The position numbers and the translations under genes are program-made. Shown piece after piece: positions 7,271 through 13,868 of a stretch of DNA of 13,868 nucleotides. A model generated the notes under the pieces. The model saw nothing but the letters and a program-made list of their open reading frames with translations, did no database searches and had not been told where the DNA came from. Numbering within the stretch: the first letter of the stretch is position 1; every line of letters begins with the position of its first letter. This stretch comes from an uncultured Lachnospiraceae bacterium (GTDB lineage Bacteria > Bacillota > Clostridia > Lachnospirales > Lachnospiraceae). The DNA lies in assembly GCA_902796045.1 (NCBI GenBank), contig CADBNQ010000092.1, forward strand, positions 1 to 13,868, given 5' to 3'.

Positions 7271-8041
7271 ATGAAAAGAATAATTCTGACAGTGATCCTG
7301 GTCATCTGTATCGGAGCGGTCGCCTTCTCCCTGTGGAAACTGTGGGGGTTCTACCGCTTTTATCATGATGGCAAGAAAGAATATGATGACCTGACCGGGT
7401 ATGTCAAGGAGAAGGACCCGTCAGATGACACGGGCAATGATGATGCCGGAAAGGACAAGTGTCCCATCACGGTTGATTTTGAAAGTCTGCGCAAGGAGAA
7501 TCCCGACATCGTCGGCTGGATCTACATACACGACACAGGGATTAATTATCCGATCGTCCAGACCAAGGACAATGACTACTATCTGCACAGGACCTTTAAC
7601 AAGAAGGACAGCTATATCGGAGCCATCTTTCTGGATGCCATGTGCAAGAGTGATTTCGGAAGCTTTAATAACATTATCTATGGCCACAACCTGAAGAATG
7701 GTGAGATGTTCGGACATCTCAAGGGTCTCTATGATATCAATTATAACAGCAAGGCCGATTTTAAAAAGCATCCTAAGATCTGGGTGATCACCCCCGAGGA
7801 TAACCGGGAGTACGAGATCTTTGCCGCCAGGGAGATCAGTGTGGATAAGGATATGGATGTCTACACCATAGAGTTTTCTTCCTATGAAGAATACGGGGAA
7901 TTTCTGGAGGATCAGGTAAAGAAATCCCAGTATAAAACAGGGGTGACACCTTCTGAGAAGAAGTCTATGATCACCCTGTCCACCTGTACTTCCCGTACAG
8001 AAGAGGGACGGTTCATCGTCCAGGCTACCAGGATTCAGTAG
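7271..8041 (+). CDS. srtB: Class B sortase
   Basis: 256-residue membrane-anchored transpeptidase that cleaves a sorting motif in secreted proteins and joins them to peptidoglycan or to each other. One N-terminal membrane segment (about 4-24) is followed by a polar linker of about 45 residues and the sortase domain. Catalytic residues: His139 in IIYGHNL, Cys239 in TLSTCT and Arg247 in GRFIVQATR. The DIVGWIYIHDTGINYPIVQ segment and the length are characteristic of class B. The start has an AGAGGAGA site just upstream, 14 bp after the cobU stop. No NPQTN- or LPXTG-type substrate is encoded in the window, so its targets must be elsewhere. Cotranscription with the downstream LtaS-like gene (27-bp gap) suggests a shared envelope role. 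Confidence 0.94.
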   Translation: MKRIILTVILVICIGAVAFSLWKLWGFYRFYHDGKKEYDDLTGYVKEKDPSDDTGNDDAGKDKCPITVDFESLRKENPDIVGWIYIHDTGINYPIVQTKDNDYYLHRTFNKKDSYIGAIFLDAMCKSDFGSFNNIIYGHNLKNGEMFGHLKGLYDINYNSKADFKKHPKIWVITPEDNREYEIFAAREISVDKDMDVYTIEFSSYEEYGEFLEDQVKKSQYKTGVTPSEKKSMITLSTCTSRTEEGRFIVQATRIQ

Positions 8042-8068
8042 ACACAGAAGAAAGAAAGGAGAAATGAT

Positions 8069-10084
8069 ATGGAGAAAGCGTGGAATTCTTCCAACCGTAA
8101 AGTGCTGTTCTGCAATATTATCACGTCGTTTCTCCTGAATCTGTTTCTCGAATACATGGAAAGGAAGTCGGCAGCAGAAGTGATCCGCTTTATTGATGAG
8201 AGGACATTTGTTTTTCTCTATAATATGCTGATCATATTCGTCAGTCTGTCTCTGGTCTTCCTGGTCAAGAAGAAGCTCTTCGTGTGGGCAGCGATCACCG
8301 GAGCATGGATCATGATCGGCTGCGCCAACGGCTATATTCTCACAACGAGAAAGACTCCCTTTACGGCTGTTGACGTCATATTGACGAGATCCATATTGCC
8401 TGTGATCAGGAGTTACCTTAAAGTATGGCAGATCACTGCGGCAGCAGTGGGGATCGTCTGCCTTGTGATCCTGCTGGTCAGCCTCTATATCTACTCCCCT
8501 GCAGCCCGCAAGAGCTTTGATCCCCGGGTCAATATGTCTCTCTTTGTGCTGCAGATGATTGTCTTTGGCGCGATAACCTATGTGGCGGTCGGCCGCGGCA
8601 TGCTCATCAGCAGATTTGACAACCTGATTGCAGGCTACCACGATTACGGCGTCGCCTATGGTTTCTGTGTGACAGCGATTGACACGGGTATTGACCGCCC
8701 GATTGATTATTCCAGTGAGAAGATGGAAAGTCTTGGCAGGCGGATCGACAGGCGGATGGAGAAAAAGAAGAGTAAATCCACGGCGGGCGGACACATGCTG
8801 GTCCGCACACCCAATATCATTTTTGTCCAGCTGGAGTCCTTCTTCGATCTCACCACAGTGAAAAAACTACATCTGTCAAAGGACCCTCTGCCCAACTTCC
8901 ACAAGCTGCAGCAGGAGGTTGTGTCGGGCTATCTCAAGGTGCCCGTATACGGTGCCGGCACCATCAACACAGAGTTTGAAGTGATCACCGGTATGAACAC
9001 ACGGTATTTTGGTACGGGAGAGTTCCCTTACCGAAGTGTTCTCCAGGATCATACCTGTGACAGTATCGCCTACTGGCTGCAGAATCTTCCTTATGAGTGT
9101 TCTGTCATCCACAACAACAATGCTTCTTTTTATGACAGAGACCATGTTCTGGCCAATCTGGGCTTTGATCATTTCCTGACCATAGAGAACATGAACGTGA
9201 CCCAGACCAATGAGGCAGGCTGGGCAAAAGACGCTGTTCTCACTGATGTGATCCTGGATACCATGGAGCGGACAGAGGACAAAGACCTGATCTATGCCAT
9301 CTCTGTCCAGGGGCATGGCGACTATCCTGATACGCCCCAGGAAGGCAGAACGATTCAGGTGACAGGGGAGGGCTATGATCCGTCCAGACTGAACCAGCTG
9401 TCATATTATGCAGAACAGACCATGGAGATGGATGAGTTTATCGGTGAGCTGATCAGTAAACTGTCAGAATCCAATGAGGAAACCATCGTCGTCGCCTATG
9501 GCGACCATCTTCCGGGGATGGACTTTACCGATCAGGATCTGACCAGCGGGTCTAAGTATAAGACACCCTTTATCATATGGGATAATTTCGGCTATCAAGC
9601 AAGGACCAAAGATAAGAAGCCGGGAGATAAGGAGGCCTATCAGATTGCCTCCATGGTATTTGAGGAGATGGGGATCAGGGATGGCATCATTAACCGCTTC
9701 CATCAGACCATGATCCCCACTAAGAACTATAAGAAGAATCACAAACTTATTCAGTATGATATGTTATATGGGGCAGATTTCATCAGCCGGCAGGCTGGTA
9801 TCACCCGTGAGAGCAAGAAGATGGATTTCTGCCTCCGTCCCATTGACATCAGCTATATACTCCCCGGAACCGACAGCTACTATGTATACGGGGAGAATTT
9901 CACTCCCTCAAGCCGGGTCTATGTGGGAGGGCGTGCTGTCAGAACCAGGTATCTGAGCAGGTCACTCCTCAGGATTCCCGCCGGCTCCTTAAGAAACGGT
10001 GATGAGGTAGTCATCCACCAGGTCAGTCAGACGAATGAGAATATCACCTTGAATACCTCAGAAGCCTTTATCTGGAACAAGTAG
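8069..10084 (+). CDS. LtaS-like glycerol-phosphate (lipoteichoic acid) synthase with C-terminal TIG-like domain
   Basis: 671-residue polytopic enzyme of the LTA synthase branch of the alkaline phosphatase/sulfatase superfamily. LtaS proteins polymerise glycerol phosphate from phosphatidylglycerol on the outer face of the membrane. About five membrane segments lie in residues 11-178. The extracellular catalytic domain spans about 245-560: Glu256 in NIIFVQLESFFD, predicted nucleophile Thr298 in GAGTINTEFE, His416 in SVQGHGDY, and Asp479-His480 in YGDHLPGM, all matching S. aureus LtaS metal-site and catalytic residues. Residues about 588-668 form an extra Ig-like segment (YYVYGENFTPSSRVYVGG) resembling IPT/TIG domains, not present in classical LtaS. 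The start has an AGGAG site 7 nt upstream. The gene ends 6 bp from the convergent ATPase gene. The polymer made, LTA or another glycerol-phosphate glycan, is uncertain. Confidence 0.9.
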   Translation: MEKAWNSSNRKVLFCNIITSFLLNLFLEYMERKSAAEVIRFIDERTFVFLYNMLIIFVSLSLVFLVKKKLFVWAAITGAWIMIGCANGYILTTRKTPFTAVDVILTRSILPVIRSYLKVWQITAAAVGIVCLVILLVSLYIYSPAARKSFDPRVNMSLFVLQMIVFGAITYVAVGRGMLISRFDNLIAGYHDYGVAYGFCVTAIDTGIDRPIDYSSEKMESLGRRIDRRMEKKKSKSTAGGHMLVRTPNIIFVQLESFFDLTTVKKLHLSKDPLPNFHKLQQEVVSGYLKVPVYGAGTINTEFEVITGMNTRYFGTGEFPYRSVLQDHTCDSIAYWLQNLPYECSVIHNNNASFYDRDHVLANLGFDHFLTIENMNVTQTNEAGWAKDAVLTDVILDTMERTEDKDLIYAISVQGHGDYPDTPQEGRTIQVTGEGYDPSRLNQLSYYAEQTMEMDEFIGELISKLSESNEETIVVAYGDHLPGMDFTDQDLTSGSKYKTPFIIWDNFGYQARTKDKKPGDKEAYQIASMVFEEMGIRDGIINRFHQTMIPTKNYKKNHKLIQYDMLYGADFISRQAGITRESKKMDFCLRPIDISYILPGTDSYYVYGENFTPSSRVYVGGRAVRTRYLSRSLLRIPAGSLRNGDEVVIHQVSQTNENITLNTSEAFIWNK

Positions 10085-10090
10085 GCCGCA

Positions 10091-11692
10091 TCATCTTTTT
10101 TTCTTACCTTTCAGCATAGATTTGATCAGGGATGAGGCGGTCTTTTCCACGAACTTACGACGTTCGGCTGCACGCTTCTCCGCAGCCTTCTGGTCTGCCA
10201 GAGCCTTTTTCTCAGCCAGCCTCAAGGCAGCTTCGTGCTCCTTCTGACGTCGCCTTTCCTCTGCCTCAGCCTCCCGTTTGGCCTGCCTTTCCAGCTGTTC
10301 CAGTTTCTTTTTATAGGCGGCCTCTTCTTTGAGCCGCTGTTTTTCAGCGGCTTCCTCTTCTTTAAGGCGTAAAGCCTCTTCTTCTTCCGCAATTTTCTGC
10401 TGTTCAAGCTCCGCCGCTGCTTCGGTAATGATCTCGTAGGCGGAGATGCGGTCTACAGTCTCACGGTATTTTAAATCCAGTTCATTTGTCAGGATGGCAG
10501 TTTTTACCAGCTCTGGTTCGCCTGGTCCCATACGGCTTTCAGGAGGAAGTATGAAAGCTCTCTCCACCATGCCGGGGATACCCTTTTCATCCAGGAAGCT
10601 TACAAGAGCCTCACCTACACCCAGCTCCATGATGGCTGTCTGTGTGTCAAAGGCAGGGTTCTGCCGGAAGGTGCCGGCGGCGACCCTGACAGCCTTCTGC
10701 TCGGCCGGTGTGTAGGCCCGCAGGGCATGCTGAATACGGTTGGAAAGCTGTGCCAGCACTTCGTCCGGTATGTCCGCAGGGCTCTGGCTGATAAAGTAGA
10801 CTCCGACCCCCTTGGAGCGGATCAGCTTGACCACCTGGACGATCTTCTGCAGCAGGGCCTTTGACAGGTCTGTAAAGAGCAGGTGGGCTTCATCAAAGAA
10901 GAAGACCATTCTGGGCTTGTCCAGATCCCCCACTTCCGGCAGTTTCTCAAAAAGAGAGGTCAGCATCCACAGGAGGAAGGTGGAATAGATCGTCGGTTTA
11001 TGAATGAGGCTGGTGCTGTTGAGAATATTGATCATCCCGCGCCCGTCTGCATCCGTCCTGATCCAGTCCCGTATATCCAGAGAAGGCTCTCCGAAAAACT
11101 GCTCCCCGCCTTCATTTTCAAATGCCAGCAATGCCCGCTGGATCGCGCCGATGCTGGCAGCTGATACGTTGCCATATGTCAGGGTAAACTCTGCCCTGTT
11201 GTTTCCGACAAACTGGAGCATGGCAGTCAGGTCTTTCAGGTCCACCAGAAGCAGGTCATTGTCAGCTGCGATCTTGAAAACCACACTGAGCACGCCGGAT
11301 TGGACATCTGTCAGCCCAAGCAGCTTGGACAAAAGAGCAGGTCCCATCGCTGAGATGGTGAGTCTGACCGGATGCCCCTGTTCACCGCCTATGTCCCAGA
11401 AACAGCTTGGGTAGGACTTATATTCGAAATCCTCAATGCCGAACCTCCGTATCCGCTTCTGCATATCCTCTGTATCAGTCCCCGGCTGGCACATGCCGGA
11501 AAGATCTCCTTTAACATCGGAAAGAAAGACAGGGACTCCCATGTCGGAGAAAGACTCTGCCAGCACTTTCAGGGTGATGGTCTTACCTGTTCCGGTTGCT
11601 CCCGAGATCAGACCATGACGATTGGCCATGGAAGGATAAAGGTACAGTTTCTGGTCGGATTTGGCGATCCAGATCTTGTCATCATAATACAT
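10091..11692 (-). CDS. HerA-like/DUF853 family ATPase with C-terminal charged coiled coil
   Basis: 533-residue P-loop ATPase of the HerA/FtsK superfamily, DUF853 (YjgR-like) branch. HerA proteins are hexameric DNA translocases; the role of DUF853 members is not established. Visible elements: Walker A GATGTGKT (31-38), SDVKGDLSGM (58-67), Walker B MVFFFDEAHLLF with Asp267-Glu268, the FISQSPADIPDEVLAQLSNRIQHALRA sensor/arginine region (300-326) and ELGVGEALVSFL (356-367). From about 424 to 515 the chain is almost entirely Glu, Lys, Arg, Ala and Gln, a long predicted coiled coil, ending in a basic tail (KGKKKR). The ATG is set by an AAGGAGA site about 6 nt upstream. No NurA nuclease gene neighbours it. 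It is monocistronic as far as the window shows, transcribed toward the LtaS-like gene. Confidence 0.9.
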   Translation of the reverse strand: MYYDDKIWIAKSDQKLYLYPSMANRHGLISGATGTGKTITLKVLAESFSDMGVPVFLSDVKGDLSGMCQPGTDTEDMQKRIRRFGIEDFEYKSYPSCFWDIGGEQGHPVRLTISAMGPALLSKLLGLTDVQSGVLSVVFKIAADNDLLLVDLKDLTAMLQFVGNNRAEFTLTYGNVSAASIGAIQRALLAFENEGGEQFFGEPSLDIRDWIRTDADGRGMINILNSTSLIHKPTIYSTFLLWMLTSLFEKLPEVGDLDKPRMVFFFDEAHLLFTDLSKALLQKIVQVVKLIRSKGVGVYFISQSPADIPDEVLAQLSNRIQHALRAYTPAEQKAVRVAAGTFRQNPAFDTQTAIMELGVGEALVSFLDEKGIPGMVERAFILPPESRMGPGEPELVKTAILTNELDLKYRETVDRISAYEIITEAAAELEQQKIAEEEEALRLKEEEAAEKQRLKEEAAYKKKLEQLERQAKREAEAEERRRQKEHEAALRLAEKKALADQKAAEKRAAERRKFVEKTASSLIKSMLKGKKKR

Positions 11693-11786
11693 AATGGTTC
11701 TCCTTTTTATATATTTAATCTCTGACGCAGAATTCTCGTGATTTCAACCATGAGAGGAATGCGCAATTGTCAACTTTTCTCTTCTG

Positions 11787-11816
11787 AGTATAACAGTTTG
11801 GGACGGAATAGTTCAA
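11787..11816 (-). promoter_or_regulatory. Extended -10 promoter for the HerA-like gene
   Basis: Minus strand: TTGAAC (complement at 11811-11816), an 18-bp spacer, then TATACT (complement at 11787-11792) preceded by TG at the extended -10 position (TGTTATACT). This gives a 5' leader of roughly 90 nt before the ATG at 11692. A TTGACA further downstream (complement at 11769-11774) has no matching -10. Confidence 0.55.
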
Positions 11817-11824
11817 GAAAAAGC

Positions 11825-11853
11825 TTGTCTGTTTCAGATATTAATTGTAGAAT
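11825..11853 (+). promoter_or_regulatory. Sigma-A promoter for the ybaK-like gene
   Basis: TTGTCT at 11825-11830, a 17-bp spacer, then TAGAAT at 11848-11853. Predicted start near 11860, about 45 nt before the ATG at 11905. It lies back to back with the HerA-like promoter; the two -35 elements are only about 8 bp apart. Confidence 0.6.
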
Positions 11854-11904
11854 TGTTGTAATCATAGAAAACAGATCGTAAAGGACCTGATCAGGAAGAC
11901 TATT

Positions 11905-12393
11905 ATGAAAAAAGAAGTAAAGACCAATGTGATGAGGATACTGGAAAAAGAAAAGATTCCTTACCAGGCGAGGTTTTATCCCCATGGCAAGGAAGCTGTG
12001 GACGGTCTGACGGTGGCCAGGCTCACAGGGCAGGATCCGGCTTTTGTTTTCAAAACCCTGGTGACTGTCAGTAATAAAAGAGATTACTATGTCTTCGTTA
12101 TCCCAGTGGAAAAAGAACTGGATCTGAAAAAGGCCGCCAGAACAGCAGGAGTAAAGTCCCTGGAGATGATCCATGTAAAGGAGATCAATAAGATCACAGG
12201 TTACATCCGCGGAGGATGCTCACCGGTCGGCATGAAAAAAGCCTATCCGACTTTCTATCATATCACTGCAAAGGACAATCCAAGGATCCTGGTCAGCGGA
12301 GGCAGAATCGGTACCCAGATAGAGTGCCTGCCGCAGGATCTGTGCAGGATCACCCATGGTTCCTTCGCCGATGTATGCAAAGCGGGGTTATGA
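11905..12393 (+). CDS. ybaK: Cys-tRNA(Pro)/Cys-tRNA(Cys) deacylase, YbaK/EbsC family
   Basis: 162-residue translation-fidelity enzyme that removes cysteine wrongly attached to tRNA(Pro). YbaK-family signatures run along the whole chain: FKTLV with Lys50, at the position of the essential lysine of E. coli YbaK; FVIPVEKELDLKKAARTAG (64-82); KITGYIRGGCSPVGMKK (96-112), the conserved glycine-rich loop; and ILVSGGRIGTQIECLPQDL (128-146). Length is typical for a free-standing YbaK. The start is supported by an AGGAAG site 8 nt upstream and a promoter about 50 bp before. Its stop is followed after 7 bp by the ATG preferred for the next gene, so the two are probably cotranscribed. Confidence 0.93.
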   Translation: MKKEVKTNVMRILEKEKIPYQARFYPHGKEAVDGLTVARLTGQDPAFVFKTLVTVSNKRDYYVFVIPVEKELDLKKAARTAGVKSLEMIHVKEINKITGYIRGGCSPVGMKKAYPTFYHITAKDNPRILVSGGRIGTQIECLPQDLCRITHGSFADVCKAGL

Positions 12394-12400
12394 TTTCCTG

Positions 12401-13687
12401 ATGAAAGATGTAAAAAAAGCAGGCAAAGAAAAAAGAATAAAAAAGCCGGTGCCTAAGCATGTCGTTGTCTTTCAGGACCAGGATGGATCTGTGCTGAAGA
12501 CATCCTTCATCCCGGATGGACAGGATGCCACCCCACCTGAAGTCCCTGAACCACCGGCACAGGAAGAGGGCTATCAGACAGTTTTTGACGGATGGGATCA
12601 TGATATCCACAGCATCTCTTCCAACCTGGTTCTTCGCCCGGTCTGGAGGAAGGAACCGAAGAAATATCTGGTGATGTATTTCCATGAGAATGGCGCAATG
12701 CTTGGGATGGAGCCGGTTGCTTACGGACAGGCTGCCACAGCCCCATATCATCCGGAGAAAGACAGTGATGATCAGTACGATTACCCCTTTATCGGATGGA
12801 GCTGTGACCTGTCATCTGTTAAAGCTGATACCAATGCCAGGGCGATTTTCGGAAAAGTCCGCCGGATATTTACGGTACGCTTCTATCATGAGGATGGCCG
12901 CCTGCTCAGGGAAGAGAAGGTCCATTTTGATGAAAAGGCTCATCCGCCGGCCCATGTTTACAAGCCGTCGGACAGGACCTATCATTATGTATTTGCCGGA
13001 TGGACTTACCCGACAGACCATATCCGTGAATCACTGAACATTCATGCCATCTTCGATGCTGTGTATAATGAGTATACCATTACATTCTGGGAAGAAGACA
13101 GGAAACATTCCAGCCGGATCCTGCACTATGGTGACCCCGTCAGCTATCCCGCCCTCAGGCGGAAAGGATATGATCTGATCTGGGACAAAAAGATAGAGAG
13201 GGTCGATGGCAATCAGGAGATCCACGCTTCCTGGCATTTTTCCAATCCACCGGGAAGAAGAGTCCGAACAGAAAAGGGCATCTTCCAGATCCTCAACCCT
13301 TCTATTCATAAAGGGACGGTGGCCTGCCTGGAATATGCATCGCAGGGAGAAAAGAAAATCATGCTTCCGGCAGAGGTCCTGATCGGAGACTACTACTACA
13401 GGATCGTGGAGATCGGTCCCTACGCATTTGGTCAGTGGAAAGATATGAAGACGCTGGTACTGCCGGACTCTGTCAGAAAAGTAGGCAGCAGGGGATTTGC
13501 AGGATGCAGAAAGCTTGAAAAGGTCGTATTGGGAAAGAAAGTGTCAGCCCTGGGGAGGGAGATCTTTGCCGAAAGCCCGAAGATTAAGATCGTGGAACTG
13601 GCAGGAAAAGATTTCTCCATACTGGATCAGAAGGCTATGGAATCTGCTCCGAAGAGGTTGAAGATAAAGAAGAGAAGATCTTTCTGA
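12401..13687 (+). CDS. InlB-type repeat plus BspA-type leucine-rich repeat protein without signal peptide
   Basis: 428-residue repeat protein of unknown function. After a basic N-terminus (MKDVKKAGKEKRIKK) come four units of about 65 residues resembling InlB B-repeats (Listeria-Bacteroides repeat): about 20-84, 89-151, 157-218 and 224-279, each with a pattern like V.F...DG..L....V.YG..A..P and an F.GW core. Unit 4 is degenerate, with an IWDKK core. Residues about 300-420 are a BspA-type LRR (EIGPYAFGQWKDMKTLVLPDSVRKVGSRGFAGC). The C-terminus is again basic (KIKKRRSF). Such repeats normally sit on secreted or surface proteins, but no signal peptide, membrane segment or LPXTG-like anchor is seen. 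The frame opens at 12323 with ATGs at 12356 and 12371. The ATG at 12401, just after the ybaK stop, is preferred, though its ribosome binding site is weak. Confidence 0.8.
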   Translation: MKDVKKAGKEKRIKKPVPKHVVVFQDQDGSVLKTSFIPDGQDATPPEVPEPPAQEEGYQTVFDGWDHDIHSISSNLVLRPVWRKEPKKYLVMYFHENGAMLGMEPVAYGQAATAPYHPEKDSDDQYDYPFIGWSCDLSSVKADTNARAIFGKVRRIFTVRFYHEDGRLLREEKVHFDEKAHPPAHVYKPSDRTYHYVFAGWTYPTDHIRESLNIHAIFDAVYNEYTITFWEEDRKHSSRILHYGDPVSYPALRRKGYDLIWDKKIERVDGNQEIHASWHFSNPPGRRVRTEKGIFQILNPSIHKGTVACLEYASQGEKKIMLPAEVLIGDYYYRIVEIGPYAFGQWKDMKTLVLPDSVRKVGSRGFAGCRKLEKVVLGKKVSALGREIFAESPKIKIVELAGKDFSILDQKAMESAPKRLKIKKRRSF

Positions 13688-13745
13688 AAAAAACACTGAA
13701 AATAATAAAAAAGTTGTTGACAAGAATAAAAAACAGTGGTATCTT
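13684..13745 (+). promoter_or_regulatory. rRNA operon promoter with A/T-rich UP-like element
   Basis: TTGACA, a perfect -35, lies at 13717-13722, followed after 17 bp by TATCTT at 13740-13745. Upstream, 13684-13716 is almost pure A/T with A-tracts, resembling the UP element of rRNA promoters. The predicted start near 13752 begins the leader described next. Only 29 bp separate the stop of the preceding gene from the -35, with no terminator between. Confidence 0.75.
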
Positions 13746-13751
13746 GTATGA

Positions 13752-13868
13752 GTTGCCGCTGAAAAGAGAGGCAACACGCAGCTTGACAACTGAACAGCAG
13801 AACAACCTTGAACGTTCAAAGAATTAAAACGAATCTTCGTCAGATTCGTGATTTCATTCGGGTCCTTA
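13752..13868 (+). other. Leader of a 16S rRNA transcript (16S gene beyond the window)
   Basis: The leader starts with a hairpin (GTTGCC at 13752-13757 with GGCAAC at 13770-13775). Next is GCTTGACAACTGAACAGCAG at 13781-13800, resembling the boxA antitermination region that precedes 16S genes in Firmicutes. Then come a perfect 12-bp palindrome TTGAACGTTCAA (13808-13819) and an 8-bp hairpin ACGAATCT/AGATTCGT (13829-13836 and 13842-13849). No 16S sequence (GAGTTTGATC) is present before the window ends, so the assignment rests on the leader pattern and promoter strength. Confidence 0.6.

Noticed and set aside
7421..8794. 457-codon open frame antisense to the sortase and LtaS-like genes
   Set aside because: It lies wholly opposite two well-supported genes. 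Its product is a Cys/His/Asp-rich string with no family motif or ribosome binding site that I can see; it mirrors the codon bias of the real genes.
12356..12400. Longer N-terminus of the repeat protein from ATG 12356 or 12371
   Set aside because: Both lie inside ybaK without a ribosome binding site and add no signal-like sequence; the ATG at 12401 just after the ybaK stop is more plausible, although not proven.
13783..13811. Second rRNA promoter at TTGACA 13783-13788
   Set aside because: No -10 hexamer at a suitable distance (CCTTGA at 17 bp). The sequence fits better as part of the boxA-like leader element.
1..13868. CRISPR array, insertion sequence, prophage, tRNA gene or toxin-antitoxin pair
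   Set aside because: Read through on both strands without finding regularly spaced repeats, transposase or integrase motifs, tRNA-like cloverleaf sequence or small paired toxin genes.

Overview
The window looks like a chromosomal segment of a low-to-mid GC, Gram-positive Clostridia bacterium, most plausibly a gut Lachnospiraceae or close relative. Reasons: strong AAGGAGG-type ribosome binding sites, class B sortase, LTA-synthase-like enzyme, YkuD L,D-transpeptidase with peptidoglycan-binding domains, InlB-type/BspA-type repeat protein, and an rRNA leader with a TTGACA/TATCTT promoter at the right edge. The family-level assignment is inference. No phage, transposon, plasmid, CRISPR array or tRNA gene is visible.

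Layout. (1) 1-2930, + strand: the 3' end of a type IIA topoisomerase B subunit (parE-like), then a complete A subunit (parC-like). They are closed by a long bidirectional hairpin terminator (about 2962-3021) shared with the convergent gene. (2) 3032-5088, - strand: a membrane-anchored L,D-transpeptidase and, upstream of it, a CYTH-fold triphosphatase. (3) 5089-5257: a divergent promoter region with a readable sigma-A promoter in each direction. (4) 5258-10084, + strand: five closely spaced genes that look like one operon: DJ-1/PfpI protein, DUF1189-like membrane protein, CobU, class B sortase and an LtaS-like lipoteichoic acid synthase with an extra C-terminal TIG-like domain. A 98-bp spacer before cobU is packed with palindromes. 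(5) 10091-11692, - strand: a HerA-like/DUF853 ATPase with a charged coiled-coil tail, ending only 6 bp from the end of the LtaS-like gene. (6) 11693-11904: a second divergent promoter region. (7) 11905-13687, + strand: a YbaK-type Cys-tRNA(Pro) deacylase followed by a signal-less protein built of InlB-type repeats plus BspA-type leucine-rich repeats. (8) 13688-13868: promoter and leader of an rRNA operon; the 16S gene itself lies just beyond the window.

How the genes fit together: several products act on or in the envelope (L,D-transpeptidase for 3-3 peptidoglycan cross-links, sortase B for protein anchoring, LtaS-like enzyme for glycerol-phosphate polymer). The rest is housekeeping: DNA topology, translation quality control, cobinamide salvage, rRNA. 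I find no convincing evidence of a new defence or mobile system. The points most worth following up are the signal-less InlB/BspA-like protein, the TIG-like tail on the LtaS-like enzyme, the palindrome cluster before cobU, and the sortase/LtaS/DUF1189 gene neighbourhood.
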